NCBI RefSeq assembly: GCF_027587205.1
Contig: NZ_JAPDOD010000028.1
Coordinates: 57,546 to 121,545, forward strand
Reading direction: 5' to 3'
DNA from: Solirubrobacter ginsenosidimutans
Lineage (GTDB): Bacteria > Actinomycetota > Thermoleophilia > Solirubrobacterales > Solirubrobacteraceae
DNA: 64,000 bases
Below the pieces are notes generated by a model, which did not search any database, was not told where the DNA came from, and saw only the letters and a program-made list of their open reading frames with translations. Positions within the stretch are counted from its first letter, which is position 1. Every line of letters starts with the position of its first letter. The position numbers were made by a program, and so were the translations under genes. This document shows positions 27,409 through 34,907 of the stretch, in pieces.

Positions 27409-28179
27409 TCAGCGCCCGAACAGCCGGCGGCGCGGGCGGCGGGGTTCGGGCGCGGCGGGGGGCTGGGCGCCGGTGAGGATGGCGTTCGGGACGTCGTGGG
27501 CGAGCCAGGCGGTGAGGTGCGGCTCGACGCCCGCCTGCTCGAGCTCGCGCGCGATCGTGGCGGGGCGGTGCGCGCCGTGGCCGTCGGAGGCGGCGACGTG
27601 GACGCTGCGGGTCTCGAGCATCCGGTGGGCGACCTCGCGGACGGTGCGCCCGAACTGCCCGCTCAGCGACCCGGCGGTCACCTGCGCGAGCATGCCGTGT
27701 TGGTTGACGAGCTCGTCGAGCCGCTCCGGGTGGGGCAGGAAGACCGGGCTGCGCTCGGGGTGGGCGAGCAGGAGCTTGTGACCGCGGGCGGCCAGGGCCT
27801 TGGCGGTGGGGATGAAGGCGGGCGCGGCGATCGAGCTGAGCGGACACTCGAGCAGCAGCCACGGCCCGCCGCCGAGATGCAGCGCGCGCAGCTCCTCGTC
27901 CGCGAGCACGAGCGCGTGCAGCGCGTCGACCTCGCCGCCGGGCACGAGCTTGACCGCGATCCCGGCCGCGTCGAGGCGGGGCTGGAGCGCGACGATCCGC
28001 GCCCACACGAGCGCCGCGTCGTTGTTCGGATACTCGGGGTGGATGTGCGGCGTGGCGGCGATCGTCGTGATGCCGTCGCGCTGGGCGTCGCGGGCCAGGT
28101 CGAGTGCGGCTTCGATCGTCGGCGGGCCGTCGTCGATCCCCGGCAGCACGTGGCAGTGCAGATCGATCACGGCGGGCAT
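27409..28179 (-). CDS. CpsB/YwqE-type protein-tyrosine phosphatase (PHP fold)
   Basis: 256 aa. DLHCHVLPGIDDGP (residues 6-19) is the first metal motif of PHP-domain phosphatases; TPHIHPEY, LLAHPERSP and VAASDGHG supply further His, Glu and Asp ligands. The length matches Streptococcus CpsB and Bacillus YwqE. It removes phosphate from the Tyr tail of the BY-kinase at 17757-19388. Here it lies 8 kb from the kinase instead of next to it. The C-terminus is a short Pro/Arg-rich tail. Confidence 0.85.
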   Translation of the reverse strand: MPAVIDLHCHVLPGIDDGPPTIEAALDLARDAQRDGITTIAATPHIHPEYPNNDAALVWARIVALQPRLDAAGIAVKLVPGGEVDALHALVLADEELRALHLGGGPWLLLECPLSSIAAPAFIPTAKALAARGHKLLLAHPERSPVFLPHPERLDELVNQHGMLAQVTAGSLSGQFGRTVREVAHRMLETRSVHVAASDGHGAHRPATIARELEQAGVEPHLTAWLAHDVPNAILTGAQPPAAPEPRRPRRRLFGR

Positions 28180-28229
28180 CTTGGCGCGTGCCCCGGTTCT
28201 TCACGCCTCGGAAACGAGTCTGGCCGAGG

Positions 28230-28745
28230 ATGGCGTCTTGCGTGCGGGGTGCAGTCTTCATCGAAGCGGCGCTGGTGGCCGCGGTGCTCGTGCCCGTCGC
28301 GGCGAGCGCGCGGGTGCGGGCCGGCGCGGTTGCGCTCGGGCGCCCGCGACAGGTCGTGCTCGGTTCGATGCTCGTGCTGGCGCTGGCGGCGCAGTTCGGG
28401 CTCTCCTCGCGGGCGTTCCCGTTCGTCGACTGGCGGATGTACTCGTCGCTGCCGCACGGGGATCCGGTGGTGTTGGCGTACGACGTCGAGCTGCGCGGGG
28501 GCGGGCGGGACGCTTTGGTGCCCGGGCGCTTCCTGGGGCCGGAGAGCGCGGATCGCTTCGTCGAACGGCTGCGGCGGGAAGTGGTGGGCGGCGATCCGTC
28601 CGGGTCGTTGCGGGTGCTGGCGGGGCTGTACGAGGCGGGGACGGGGCGGCGGGTCGCGGCGGTCGTCGTCTCGGAGCGGCGCGTGTCGATCGGGTCCGGC
28701 CGGGCGGGCGCCGCGCGGGAGCGGCTGCGGGTGGTGGTGCCGTGA
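28230..28745 (+). CDS. Membrane-anchored hypothetical protein paired with HTTM protein
   Basis: 171 aa. Two N-terminal hydrophobic helices (about 8-25 and 40-60) are followed by FPFVDWRMYSSLPHGDPV and a soluble alpha/beta domain. This pattern (F-P-F-x-x-W-x-M-Y) is seen in proteins encoded next to HTTM/VKGC-like membrane proteins in actinobacteria. Biochemical role unknown. Stop overlaps the GTG of the next gene. Divergent from the phosphatase gene across a 50-base gap. Confidence 0.65.
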   Translation: MASCVRGAVFIEAALVAAVLVPVAASARVRAGAVALGRPRQVVLGSMLVLALAAQFGLSSRAFPFVDWRMYSSLPHGDPVVLAYDVELRGGGRDALVPGRFLGPESADRFVERLRREVVGGDPSGSLRVLAGLYEAGTGRRVAAVVVSERRVSIGSGRAGAARERLRVVVP

Positions 28746-29596
28746 CGGCCGTGGCGGCGGTGTCGCGACCGGCGGCGCGCTCAGCGGACCCCGCGTTTCG
28801 CCTCGGGGTCGTGCGGGTCGCGATCTACGCGATGTGGCTGCTGGTCGTCGTGCCCGACCCGCTCGCGTATCTGGCGGATCTTGCCCCGGGCGCGCCTGTG
28901 GGTGTGTTCCGCTGGCTGCCCGACGCGCTCGTCACGTCGGCCGGGTTGGGCGCGTTGAAGGTCGCGCTGGTCGTCGTGCTCGTCGTCTGTCTGGTCGGCG
29001 CGCCGGGGTATCGCGTCTGGGCCGTGGTGGCCTCGGCGCTGCTGACGGTGCAACAGGCGCTGTTGCGGGAGTACACGTTCGTCAACCACGAGGAGCTGGC
29101 GCTGCTCGTGTGCACGTGGGTGCTCGTGCTGTTCCCGGCCGCGGACGGGTGCTCATGGCCTCGGCGCGCGGGTGGGTCGCCGGGGTCGCATGCGCTCGCC
29201 CTGGAGGTGCTCACGGCGTTCTTCGTGCTCCCCTACACATTGATCGCCGCGCACCGGCTGGCCTACGCGGCGCCGGACGTCTTCACGGGAGAGAGCCTGC
29301 CGTACTGGCTGGCGTCGCTGAACTCGCTCGACCGGGACGGCTGGGGCGTCGGCGTGTGGGCGCTGGGCCACCCCGCGCTGGTCGATGGCTTGAAGGTCGG
29401 CTTTTTCGTCACGACCGTATTCGAACTCCTCGCGCCGCTCTGTCTGGTGTCGAGGAGCTTCACGCTCGTGTGGGTGGCCGTGGTGGCCGGATTCCACGTG
29501 GTCAATGAGTTCACGCTGAACCTGTTCTTCTGGCAGAACGCGGTGCTCGCACTTTTGTTGGTCGGGTGGTCAAGAGGTGCGCGGTTTCGCCGATGA
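28742..29596 (+). CDS. HTTM-domain (vitamin K gamma-carboxylase-like) membrane protein
   Basis: 284 aa. About seven hydrophobic helices. FVNHEELALLVCTWVLVLFP and NEFTLNLFFWQNAVL match the horizontally transferred transmembrane (HTTM) family related to vitamin K-dependent gamma-carboxylase. Function of the bacterial members is mostly unknown. Starts with GTG in a GTGA overlap with the preceding partner gene, which suggests a two-protein membrane unit. Confidence 0.75.
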   Translation: MTAVAAVSRPAARSADPAFRLGVVRVAIYAMWLLVVVPDPLAYLADLAPGAPVGVFRWLPDALVTSAGLGALKVALVVVLVVCLVGAPGYRVWAVVASALLTVQQALLREYTFVNHEELALLVCTWVLVLFPAADGCSWPRRAGGSPGSHALALEVLTAFFVLPYTLIAAHRLAYAAPDVFTGESLPYWLASLNSLDRDGWGVGVWALGHPALVDGLKVGFFVTTVFELLAPLCLVSRSFTLVWVAVVAGFHVVNEFTLNLFFWQNAVLALLLVGWSRGARFRR

Positions 29597-29605
29597 CTCC
29601 AGGCA

Positions 29606-30715
29606 GTGCGTCTGATCCCTTCTCGCAAGATTCGCGACGGTGTGGAGCTCGCCCGCGACATCGTCGCGGGGCCGCCCGGCACGGCGCCATTGCTCCGGGC
29701 CGGGGTCAAGCTCTCAGCGCGCTACGCGGAGCTCCTGCCGAAGGCGGGGGTCGGGTCGGTCTGGATCGAGGACGACCTCGGTGAGGCGATCGAGATCGCC
29801 GAGCCGCTGTCGGTCGAGACGCGCGCCAAGGTCCATAAGGCGACCGGCGCCGCACTGACCGCCGCGGGCGCCGCGTTGCGCAGCGGCTCTGGGATGCCCG
29901 CCCCGATCGTCGAGTCCCTGAACGACGTCGCGGGCGCGATGGTCGACGATCTCCTGGACTGCCCGGACGCCGCGCTCGCGCTGGACGATCTCTCCTCCTT
30001 CGACGACTACACCCACCGCCACAGCGTCCAGGTCACCGTCCTCGGCCTGCTGATCGCGCGCCGCGCCTGGACCGTCGACGGCTGGACGGACTTCCGCGGC
30101 CGCCTCCGCCACGACCGCCTCGAGGAGCGCATGCGCAAGCTCGGCCTCGGGCTCCTCGTCCACGACGTCGGCAAGCTCGCGGTCCCGCCCGAGATCCTCA
30201 ACAAGCCCGGTCGCCTGACCGGCGAGGAGATGGAGGTGATGAAGACCCACGCCCACGCGGGCGTCGAGCTCCTTCGCCCGGCCGACCTCTCCCCGATCGC
30301 GATCTCCGTCGTCCGCGACCACCACGAGCGCATCGACGGCTCCGGCTACCCGGAAGGCCTGCACGGCGCCCAGGTCCAGGAGTTCCCGCGCATCGCCGCC
30401 GTCGCCGACGTCTACGACGCGGTCACCTCCGAGCGCGTCTACAAGCCGGCCGCGCCGCCGCACGTCGGCGTGCACGTGATCCGCGACGGGACGGGCGCCA
30501 ACTTCTGCCCGTCGATCGTCCGCCACTTCCGCGCCGTGGTCATGCCCTATCCCGTCGGCCACGAGATCAAGCTGCCCGACGGCCGCACCGCCGTCGTCTC
30601 CTCCGTCGACATCCATGTTCCGGACGTGCCCACCGTGCGGGTGATGGGCGCCGCGGGTGTGGAGGAGTTCTCGGTCGATATGACCGCGGGTGCTGAGCGG
30701 GTCGCGGCGCTCTAG
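29606..30715 (+). CDS. HD-GYP-domain cyclic-di-nucleotide phosphodiesterase
   Basis: 369 aa, GTG start. The N-terminal part (1-110) has no clear domain. The HD-GYP domain spans about 130-310: HRHS (His139), HDVGK (186-190), KTHAHAGVELL, DHHERIDGSGYP (238-249) and ADVYDAVTSERVYKP. The GYP signature is GSGYP, still compatible with c-di-GMP hydrolysis. A C-terminal beta domain (315-369) resembles a PilZ- or SH3-like extension. It may link c-di-GMP level to polysaccharide output. Its TAG stop uses the TA next to element B and the element's first base. Confidence 0.85.
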   Translation: MRLIPSRKIRDGVELARDIVAGPPGTAPLLRAGVKLSARYAELLPKAGVGSVWIEDDLGEAIEIAEPLSVETRAKVHKATGAALTAAGAALRSGSGMPAPIVESLNDVAGAMVDDLLDCPDAALALDDLSSFDDYTHRHSVQVTVLGLLIARRAWTVDGWTDFRGRLRHDRLEERMRKLGLGLLVHDVGKLAVPPEILNKPGRLTGEEMEVMKTHAHAGVELLRPADLSPIAISVVRDHHERIDGSGYPEGLHGAQVQEFPRIAAVADVYDAVTSERVYKPAAPPHVGVHVIRDGTGANFCPSIVRHFRAVVMPYPVGHEIKLPDGRTAVVSSVDIHVPDVPTVRVMGAAGVEEFSVDMTAGAERVAAL

Positions 30716-31222
30716 GGACGAAAGTCAACTGCGCCGGGTGGGGAGGGGGAGTGGCGCACCCTCCGGGACTGACTCGCCGTCGTCCGCCGCTCGGCGCGGC
30801 TCTGTTGGCTCGAAGTGCCGTGCTGGGATACCGACAGTTACGGGCGTGGGCTGGCCAGTGTGTCCCGCACTCGCGCTGTCCCGGGTCGCCGTGGTCGACC
30901 GTGCGCGTTTGAGGGACAGGTCGCGGATTTCGATCAGGTTCGCACTGTTCGATGTGGCGCGTCGGTGGGGGTGATGAACAATTGAGTCCTCACAGGACGC
31001 ATTTGTTCATCACCCCCTCGCGCATGACTTCTTTGCTCGCCGAAACCGATCACCGCAAGGCCCGGCGCGGATCGGGGTGTCAGCACCACGCCCGTAACTG
31101 TCGGTACCCCAGCACGCCAATTCGACCCCAACAGAGCCGCGCGCCGAGCGGGTTCACGCCAGCCAGGGACGGGTGGCACTGCCACTCCCCCTCCCCCACC
31201 CGGCGCAGTTGACTTTCGTCCC
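30715..31222. mobile_element. Palindromic intergenic element B (MITE-like, TA flanks)
   Basis: 508 bp between convergent genes. Ends read GGGACGAAAGTCAACTGCGC and its complement; with one 1-nt bulge the outer arms pair for about 44 nt, and a sub-arm (about 30785-30850 with 31086-31160) extends the stem to about 135 nt. Central hairpin: perfect 15-nt arms 30967-30981 and 31003-31017, apical GTCCT/AGGAC with loop CAC. TA flanks both ends within CTAG (30713-30714, 31223-31224), the target pattern of IS630/mariner elements. No transposase. Homologous to the element at 7316-7694. Confidence 0.7.
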
Positions 31223-32592
31223 TAGAACAGCGTCTCGCCGGAGGACGGAACCACCGTCACCCGCCCATCGTGCATCCGCACGGTCAACGTCGCCGCCGCC
31301 CGCGCCGCCTCAGCGCTCGTAACCGGCTCGCCGTCCGCACCCTCGACCAGCGCATACCCCCGCTCCAAGGTCCTCTGCGGGTCATGTGCCGCCAACGTCG
31401 CAAGCACACGATCGAGCTCTCGGCGGCGCCGCTCCAGCGCCACACCCGAGGCCCGCTCCAATGCCACACCATCCCCAAGCGCACGACGCCCCGCCCGCTC
31501 GCTCGCCACCGACGCCGCGGTCGCCTTGCGCTCCAGCGTCGCCGCGCGCGACAAGGTCTGTCGCTCGCCGGTCGTGACCGCCCGGCGCGTCGCCGCGCGC
31601 AGCTCGCGCACCTGCTGGTGCAGGCGGGTGCGGTGGCGGGCGATGTGATGGCCCGGCGCGCGTGAGAGGCGGGCGAGCGTGCGGGCGCGCTCGAGCACGG
31701 CGCGGCGGCCCTGGCGCTCCAGCCGTCTCGTGGCGTTGACCAGCGCGACGCGGGCGGCCGTGCAGTCCACCGGGACCGCGGTCTCGGCCGCGTGGGTGGG
31801 GGTCGAGCAGGCGACGGCCGCGACGTCGTCGAGCAGCGTGCGGTCGGTGTGGTGACCGACGCTCGAGATCACGGGGACGCGCAGCAGCGCGACGGTGCGG
31901 CACAGGGTCTCGTCGCAGAACGCGAAGAGGTCCGCGAGCGAGCCGCCGCCGCGGGCGACGACGATCACCTCGACCTCCTCGCACGCCGCCAGGTCCTGCA
32001 CCGCGCGGGCGATCGCCGGCGCGGCGTGGCGGTCCTGCACCGGCGCGAAGCCCCACACGAGCCGCCCCGCCCAGCCGCGGCGGCGCAGACCGGCGAGGAC
32101 GTCGTCGCGCGCCTTGCCGGATTCACCGGTCACGACGCCGATGCAGCGCGGCAGCTTCGGCAGCGTCAACGCCTTCTGCGGCTCGAACAACCCCTCGGCG
32201 TGCAGGCGGCGCCGCAGCTGTTCGAGCTGGGCGAGCAGATCGCCCTCGCCGGCGACCCGCAGGCGCGTGACGGCGAAGCTGAACCCGGGCGACGCGGTGC
32301 GCGACCCGGGGTAGTAGTCGCACCCGCCGGCCACGACCACCTGCGCGCCGTCCTGCAGCGTGCCGAGCCGCAGCTTCTCGAAGTCCTCGCGCCACATCGA
32401 GCAGGGCAGCGCGCCACCCGCGTCACGCAGCTCGAACCACACCTTCGCCCGCCCGGCCTTGAAGCCGAAGACCTCGCCGAACACCTGCACGCGCGTGAAG
32501 CCCCGCAGCCGGTCGCGCAGCGCGGCCGCGTAGGTGCCGACGGGATAGGGCCCGGTGAGGACCGATCCGGGGATGCCGTCGGGAGCTTCCAT
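31222..32592 (-). CDS. xseA: Exodeoxyribonuclease VII large subunit
   Basis: 456 aa. The N-terminal OB-fold (about 10-110: VQVFGEVFGFKAGRAKVWFE, then LPCSMWREDFEKL) binds ssDNA. The core has IGVVTGESGKARDDVLAGL, VIVVARGGGSLADLFAF and PVISSVGHHTDRTLLDDVA, the ExoVII large-subunit signature. A long Arg-rich coiled region (about 310-410) follows. It degrades single-stranded DNA from both ends with XseB; no xseB is visible here. ATG 32592 chosen because TACCGT (32608-32603) lies 10 nt upstream. The TAG stop uses the element B boundary. Confidence 0.88.
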   Translation of the reverse strand: MEAPDGIPGSVLTGPYPVGTYAAALRDRLRGFTRVQVFGEVFGFKAGRAKVWFELRDAGGALPCSMWREDFEKLRLGTLQDGAQVVVAGGCDYYPGSRTASPGFSFAVTRLRVAGEGDLLAQLEQLRRRLHAEGLFEPQKALTLPKLPRCIGVVTGESGKARDDVLAGLRRRGWAGRLVWGFAPVQDRHAAPAIARAVQDLAACEEVEVIVVARGGGSLADLFAFCDETLCRTVALLRVPVISSVGHHTDRTLLDDVAAVACSTPTHAAETAVPVDCTAARVALVNATRRLERQGRRAVLERARTLARLSRAPGHHIARHRTRLHQQVRELRAATRRAVTTGERQTLSRAATLERKATAASVASERAGRRALGDGVALERASGVALERRRRELDRVLATLAAHDPQRTLERGYALVEGADGEPVTSAEAARAAATLTVRMHDGRVTVVPSSGETLF

Positions 32593-32602
32593 CGCGTCGG
32601 TG

Positions 32603-32608
32603 ACGGTA
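32603..32608 (-). promoter_or_regulatory. -10 hexamer TACCGT of xseA
   Basis: On the minus strand TACCGT precedes the xseA ATG by 10 nt with no Shine-Dalgarno, as expected for a leaderless transcript. Confidence 0.5.
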
Positions 32609-32656
32609 GCCGGGCGGGTGGACGGCGAGCGCGGGCGCCGCGGCCGCCGGGCGCAA

Positions 32657-32690
32657 CGAACGTCAACTTGATCGGGTAGAGCCCGATCAA
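32657..32690. repeat. Stub sharing the terminal motif of elements A and B plus a hairpin
   Basis: CGAACGTCAACT (32658-32669) equals the outer end of element A. It runs directly into a hairpin with 9-bp arms TTGATCGGG (32668-32676) and CCCGATCAA (32682-32690). No matching second terminus is seen nearby. Could be a relic or a different member of the same family, or chance. Confidence 0.35.
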
Positions 32691-32779
32691 CCTTGCTCTC
32701 GCGCCGCTGGTGAGCGCCAACGCGCCAACACCGGCGAAGCGGCTCAAGGTCCACGCCTCGCCTGCCGATAACAAGAACT

Positions 32780-32802
32780 AGGCCGCCCCCCAGAGGCGGC
32801 CT
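32780..32802. terminator. Hairpin, probable terminator after 32809-33126
   Basis: Arms AGGCCGCC (32780-32787) and GGCGGCCT (32795-32802), loop CCCCAGA. It follows the minus-strand stop at 32809 by 6 nt, and the minus strand continues into a TTCTTGTT stretch. Confidence 0.5.
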
Positions 32803-32808
32803 TACTCG

Positions 32809-33126
32809 TTAACCGCGAGGACGGCGGCCGCTCAACGCGGAGCGGCCCGCGTGGTGCGACTTCGGCGCCTTGCCGCCGCGCCGCGGCGCGCGCGGCGAGC
32901 CGTGAGGCGGGCCGTCGTGGCCCGCGTCGGCGAGCAGATGCGCAAGCAGGATCGTCAGCACGACGTCGCGCGCCGCGTCCGCGTGCCGGCCGGAGCTCGC
33001 CCGCAACGCGAGCGCGAGCAGCTCGCGCAACCGCGCGGCGTCGGCGGTCGAACCGCGCGGCACACGCGGCTCGGTCAACGGGCGGGCTCGCCGCGCGCCG
33101 GAGCGGTTCTCAGCCGTCGACGGCAC
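32809..33126 (-). CDS. Small Ala/Arg-rich hypothetical protein
   Basis: 105 aa from GTG 33126, overlapping the previous gene by 17 bases. A central helix-rich part (DAARLRELLALALRASSGRH, then VVLTILLAHLLADAG) is flanked by Arg/Pro/Gly-rich ends. No recognised family. Supported by operon position and by the hairpin just after its stop; codon bias alone does not prove it. Confidence 0.4.
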   Translation of the reverse strand: MPSTAENRSGARRARPLTEPRVPRGSTADAARLRELLALALRASSGRHADAARDVVLTILLAHLLADAGHDGPPHGSPRAPRRGGKAPKSHHAGRSALSGRRPRG

Positions 33127-33421
33127 CCTTGAGGTAGCGCGGCTGCTCGGTCTCGTTGACCGACGGCAGCTCCCGCATGCCGGGCTGTTCGGGCGTCCCG
33201 CGCACTTCGCCGGTGAAGCCGAGCGACTGCATCTTCGCGATCTCCGCCTCGGCGTAGAGCCGCACGGGCGAGTCCGCCGGAAGGCCCTTCGTCAGCGTCT
33301 GGATCCGGTTGCGGATCTGGTAGGCGAAGTGGGGGGTGGCGGACGCGACGAGCTGGCGCACGTCATCGACGGTGACCTCTCGGCCGCCGCGTAGGCGTTC
33401 GGGTTGCTCGGCTTCGGCCAT
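33110..33421 (-). CDS. Conserved-looking small soluble protein, hypothetical
   Basis: 103 aa. The middle is mixed alpha helix (VDDVRQLVASATPHFAYQIR, then LYAEAEIAKMQSLG) with an extended acidic/proline C-terminus ending near PRYLKGAVDG. No motif is recognised. It begins one base before the stop of the lipoprotein gene region (33423), so the two are co-transcribed. A cytosolic helper of the lipoprotein system is possible but not shown. Confidence 0.55.
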   Translation of the reverse strand: MAEAEQPERLRGGREVTVDDVRQLVASATPHFAYQIRNRIQTLTKGLPADSPVRLYAEAEIAKMQSLGFTGEVRGTPEQPGMRELPSVNETEQPRYLKGAVDG

Positions 33422-33422
33422 C

Positions 33423-34610
33423 TCAGGGGGCTCCGGTGTCGACGGGCTGGATCTCCAAGAGCGTATCTATCCGGGCCTGGACCGCGGCGGCGATCGCGCT
33501 CTCGTCGCCGATGATCCAGCCGTGGTTGTAGACGCCCCGGACCGGGTCGGCGTCGTAGCCGGGCTGGATGTCGAGCAGGTAGTCCTGCAACGGCTGGGGC
33601 AGCACGCCCGCGTCGGGGAGCAACAACAGCGGCCCGTAGGTCCCCGTGGAGGAGAGCGCCGCGGCCGCGGCGGCGTCCTGCGGGCGGCGCGTCGAGGCGA
33701 AGACCAGGCCGTGGCCCGGGTCGACCACCGACCAGCCGAACCCGCCTTCACCGTCGGAGTAGCGCGCGAACGTGATCGCCGACGAGACGGCGTCCGTGCT
33801 CGCCACCCGCTTGACCGTGCCGAGCTTCTCCAGCTCGGTCATCACGGAGTCGGGCACGACGTCGGCCGGTCCCAGCACGTAGATCTTGGCCGACTTGTGC
33901 GTCTTGATCGCCGCGGCCGTCTCCGGCGGGACGGCCGTCGGGCTCACCCACAGCAGCGGCACGCCGGCCTTGGCGGCGTAGGCCGCGGCGGGCATCGCGT
34001 ACTCGGGACGCTCGGAGTTGGCGATCATCACCGCGCCCGAGGCGGAGCCGGCCGCGGAGGTGCGCAGGCGATCGACCGCCGCCGCCAGGGCGGGCGGGTC
34101 GGCGGCCGGGACGTCGGTCGTCTTGTAGCCCGGGACGGGCGCCTTGGTTCCCACCCGGATCACCTGCGCCCCGCCCACCTGCTTGGAGCCGGTCGGCTGC
34201 AGCGCGTCCAACGCCGCCTTCGTCGCGTCGGGGATCGTGTCGCCGTCGGCGAACAGGATCGGCGCGCCGATCGGCTTTCCGACCAGCACCGAGGCCGCGA
34301 TGCCGGTGTGCCAGTCGCGCACCTCGGCGAGGATCACGGCTGCGGGCTTGGACTCGGGTGTGCGCGAGGGGTAGGTCGCCAGCGCGACGGCGGCCGCGTC
34401 GGCGATCGCGTCGCCTCCGGCCACCCGCGTCGTGTTTTTTGTCGCGAAGACCGGGAAGCCCAGCGGCGGCCCCGCCGCGGGGACCTCGTCTCCGCTCTGA
34501 CCAGCCACGGGAGGGGTCGAGATCGGGTCGGCCTTCTTGGGGGTGCCACCACCGCCACAACCGGCTATGAGCAGGGAAAGAGCCGCGAGGGCCAGGGGCA
34601 GCGAACGCAC
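33423..34610 (-). CDS. Lipoprotein with cell-wall-binding repeat 2 (CWB2-like) domains
   Basis: 395 aa from GTG 34610. The signal MRSLPLALAALSLLIAGCGG carries a lipobox (LIAGC), so the protein is lipid-anchored on the outer face. The mature part has repeated alpha/beta units ending in patterns such as KIYVLGPADVVPDSVMTEL and GPLLLLPDAGVLPQ, as in CWB2 domains that bind anionic wall polymers. TACGCT at 34625-34620 lies 9 nt upstream, supporting this start over ATG 34634. A wall-polymer binding role is inferred. Confidence 0.78.
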   Translation of the reverse strand: MRSLPLALAALSLLIAGCGGGGTPKKADPISTPPVAGQSGDEVPAAGPPLGFPVFATKNTTRVAGGDAIADAAAVALATYPSRTPESKPAAVILAEVRDWHTGIAASVLVGKPIGAPILFADGDTIPDATKAALDALQPTGSKQVGGAQVIRVGTKAPVPGYKTTDVPAADPPALAAAVDRLRTSAAGSASGAVMIANSERPEYAMPAAAYAAKAGVPLLWVSPTAVPPETAAAIKTHKSAKIYVLGPADVVPDSVMTELEKLGTVKRVASTDAVSSAITFARYSDGEGGFGWSVVDPGHGLVFASTRRPQDAAAAAALSSTGTYGPLLLLPDAGVLPQPLQDYLLDIQPGYDADPVRGVYNHGWIIGDESAIAAAVQARIDTLLEIQPVDTGAP

Positions 34611-34619
34611 GTGGACCCG

Positions 34620-34625
34620 AGCGTA
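34620..34625 (-). promoter_or_regulatory. -10 hexamer TACGCT of the lipoprotein gene
   Basis: Lies 9 nt before GTG 34610 on the minus strand. It decides the start codon, because the resulting N-terminus is a canonical lipoprotein signal. Confidence 0.5.
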
Positions 34626-34760
34626 GTGGGTCATGTGTAAAGAGCGGATACGCGCCAGGGATTCAAGGTCCCGCTAGGATCGCCGATCTCAAGTTGGGAC
34701 TGGGTCGCCCGCAAAAGCGGCCCGTACTACTGGACATAAGACCGCGGCTTCGTATAAGTT

Positions 34761-34897
34761 GCCGCTCACGCCGAGCCTCTGGTTGGTCGCCAGGGGGCGG
34801 GGGACCCAAGTAGTTGGGGCTAATCGTGCCGTGGTGGCATGAGACGCAGGCTCTTTCAGCGTCAGCCCGTCAGCTAACCCCGCAGGCCGACGAAAGA
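34761..34897 (+). ncRNA. c-di-AMP riboswitch (ydaO-yuaA type)
   Basis: Conserved blocks appear in order: GCCGAGCC (34770-34777), GGGGGACCCAAG (34799-34810), and the 3' hallmark CCCGTCAGCTAACCCCGCAG (34866-34885) followed by GCCGACGAAAGAGGA. These match the ydaO consensus as found before actinobacterial cell-wall hydrolases. It ends at the Shine-Dalgarno of the NlpC/P60-like gene at 34908. In known cases c-di-AMP binding turns the gene off. The rest of the leader back to 34611 shows no other clear element. Confidence 0.87.
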
Positions 34898-34907
34898 GGA
34901 ATACGGC

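Noticed and set aside
30690..30974. 94-codon plus frame running into element B
   Set aside because: Most of it is the palindromic arm; only the last part is conserved with the other element, reported as a finding instead.
32710..32781. 23-codon plus frame (GTG start) ending at the hairpin 32780-32802
   Set aside because: No ribosome site, no recognised product and it lies antisense to a plausible terminator; tmRNA was also considered but there is no T-arm or tag-like end.
34611..34634. ATG start for the lipoprotein 8 codons upstream
   Set aside because: GTG 34610 has a -10 at leaderless distance and yields a standard lipoprotein signal.
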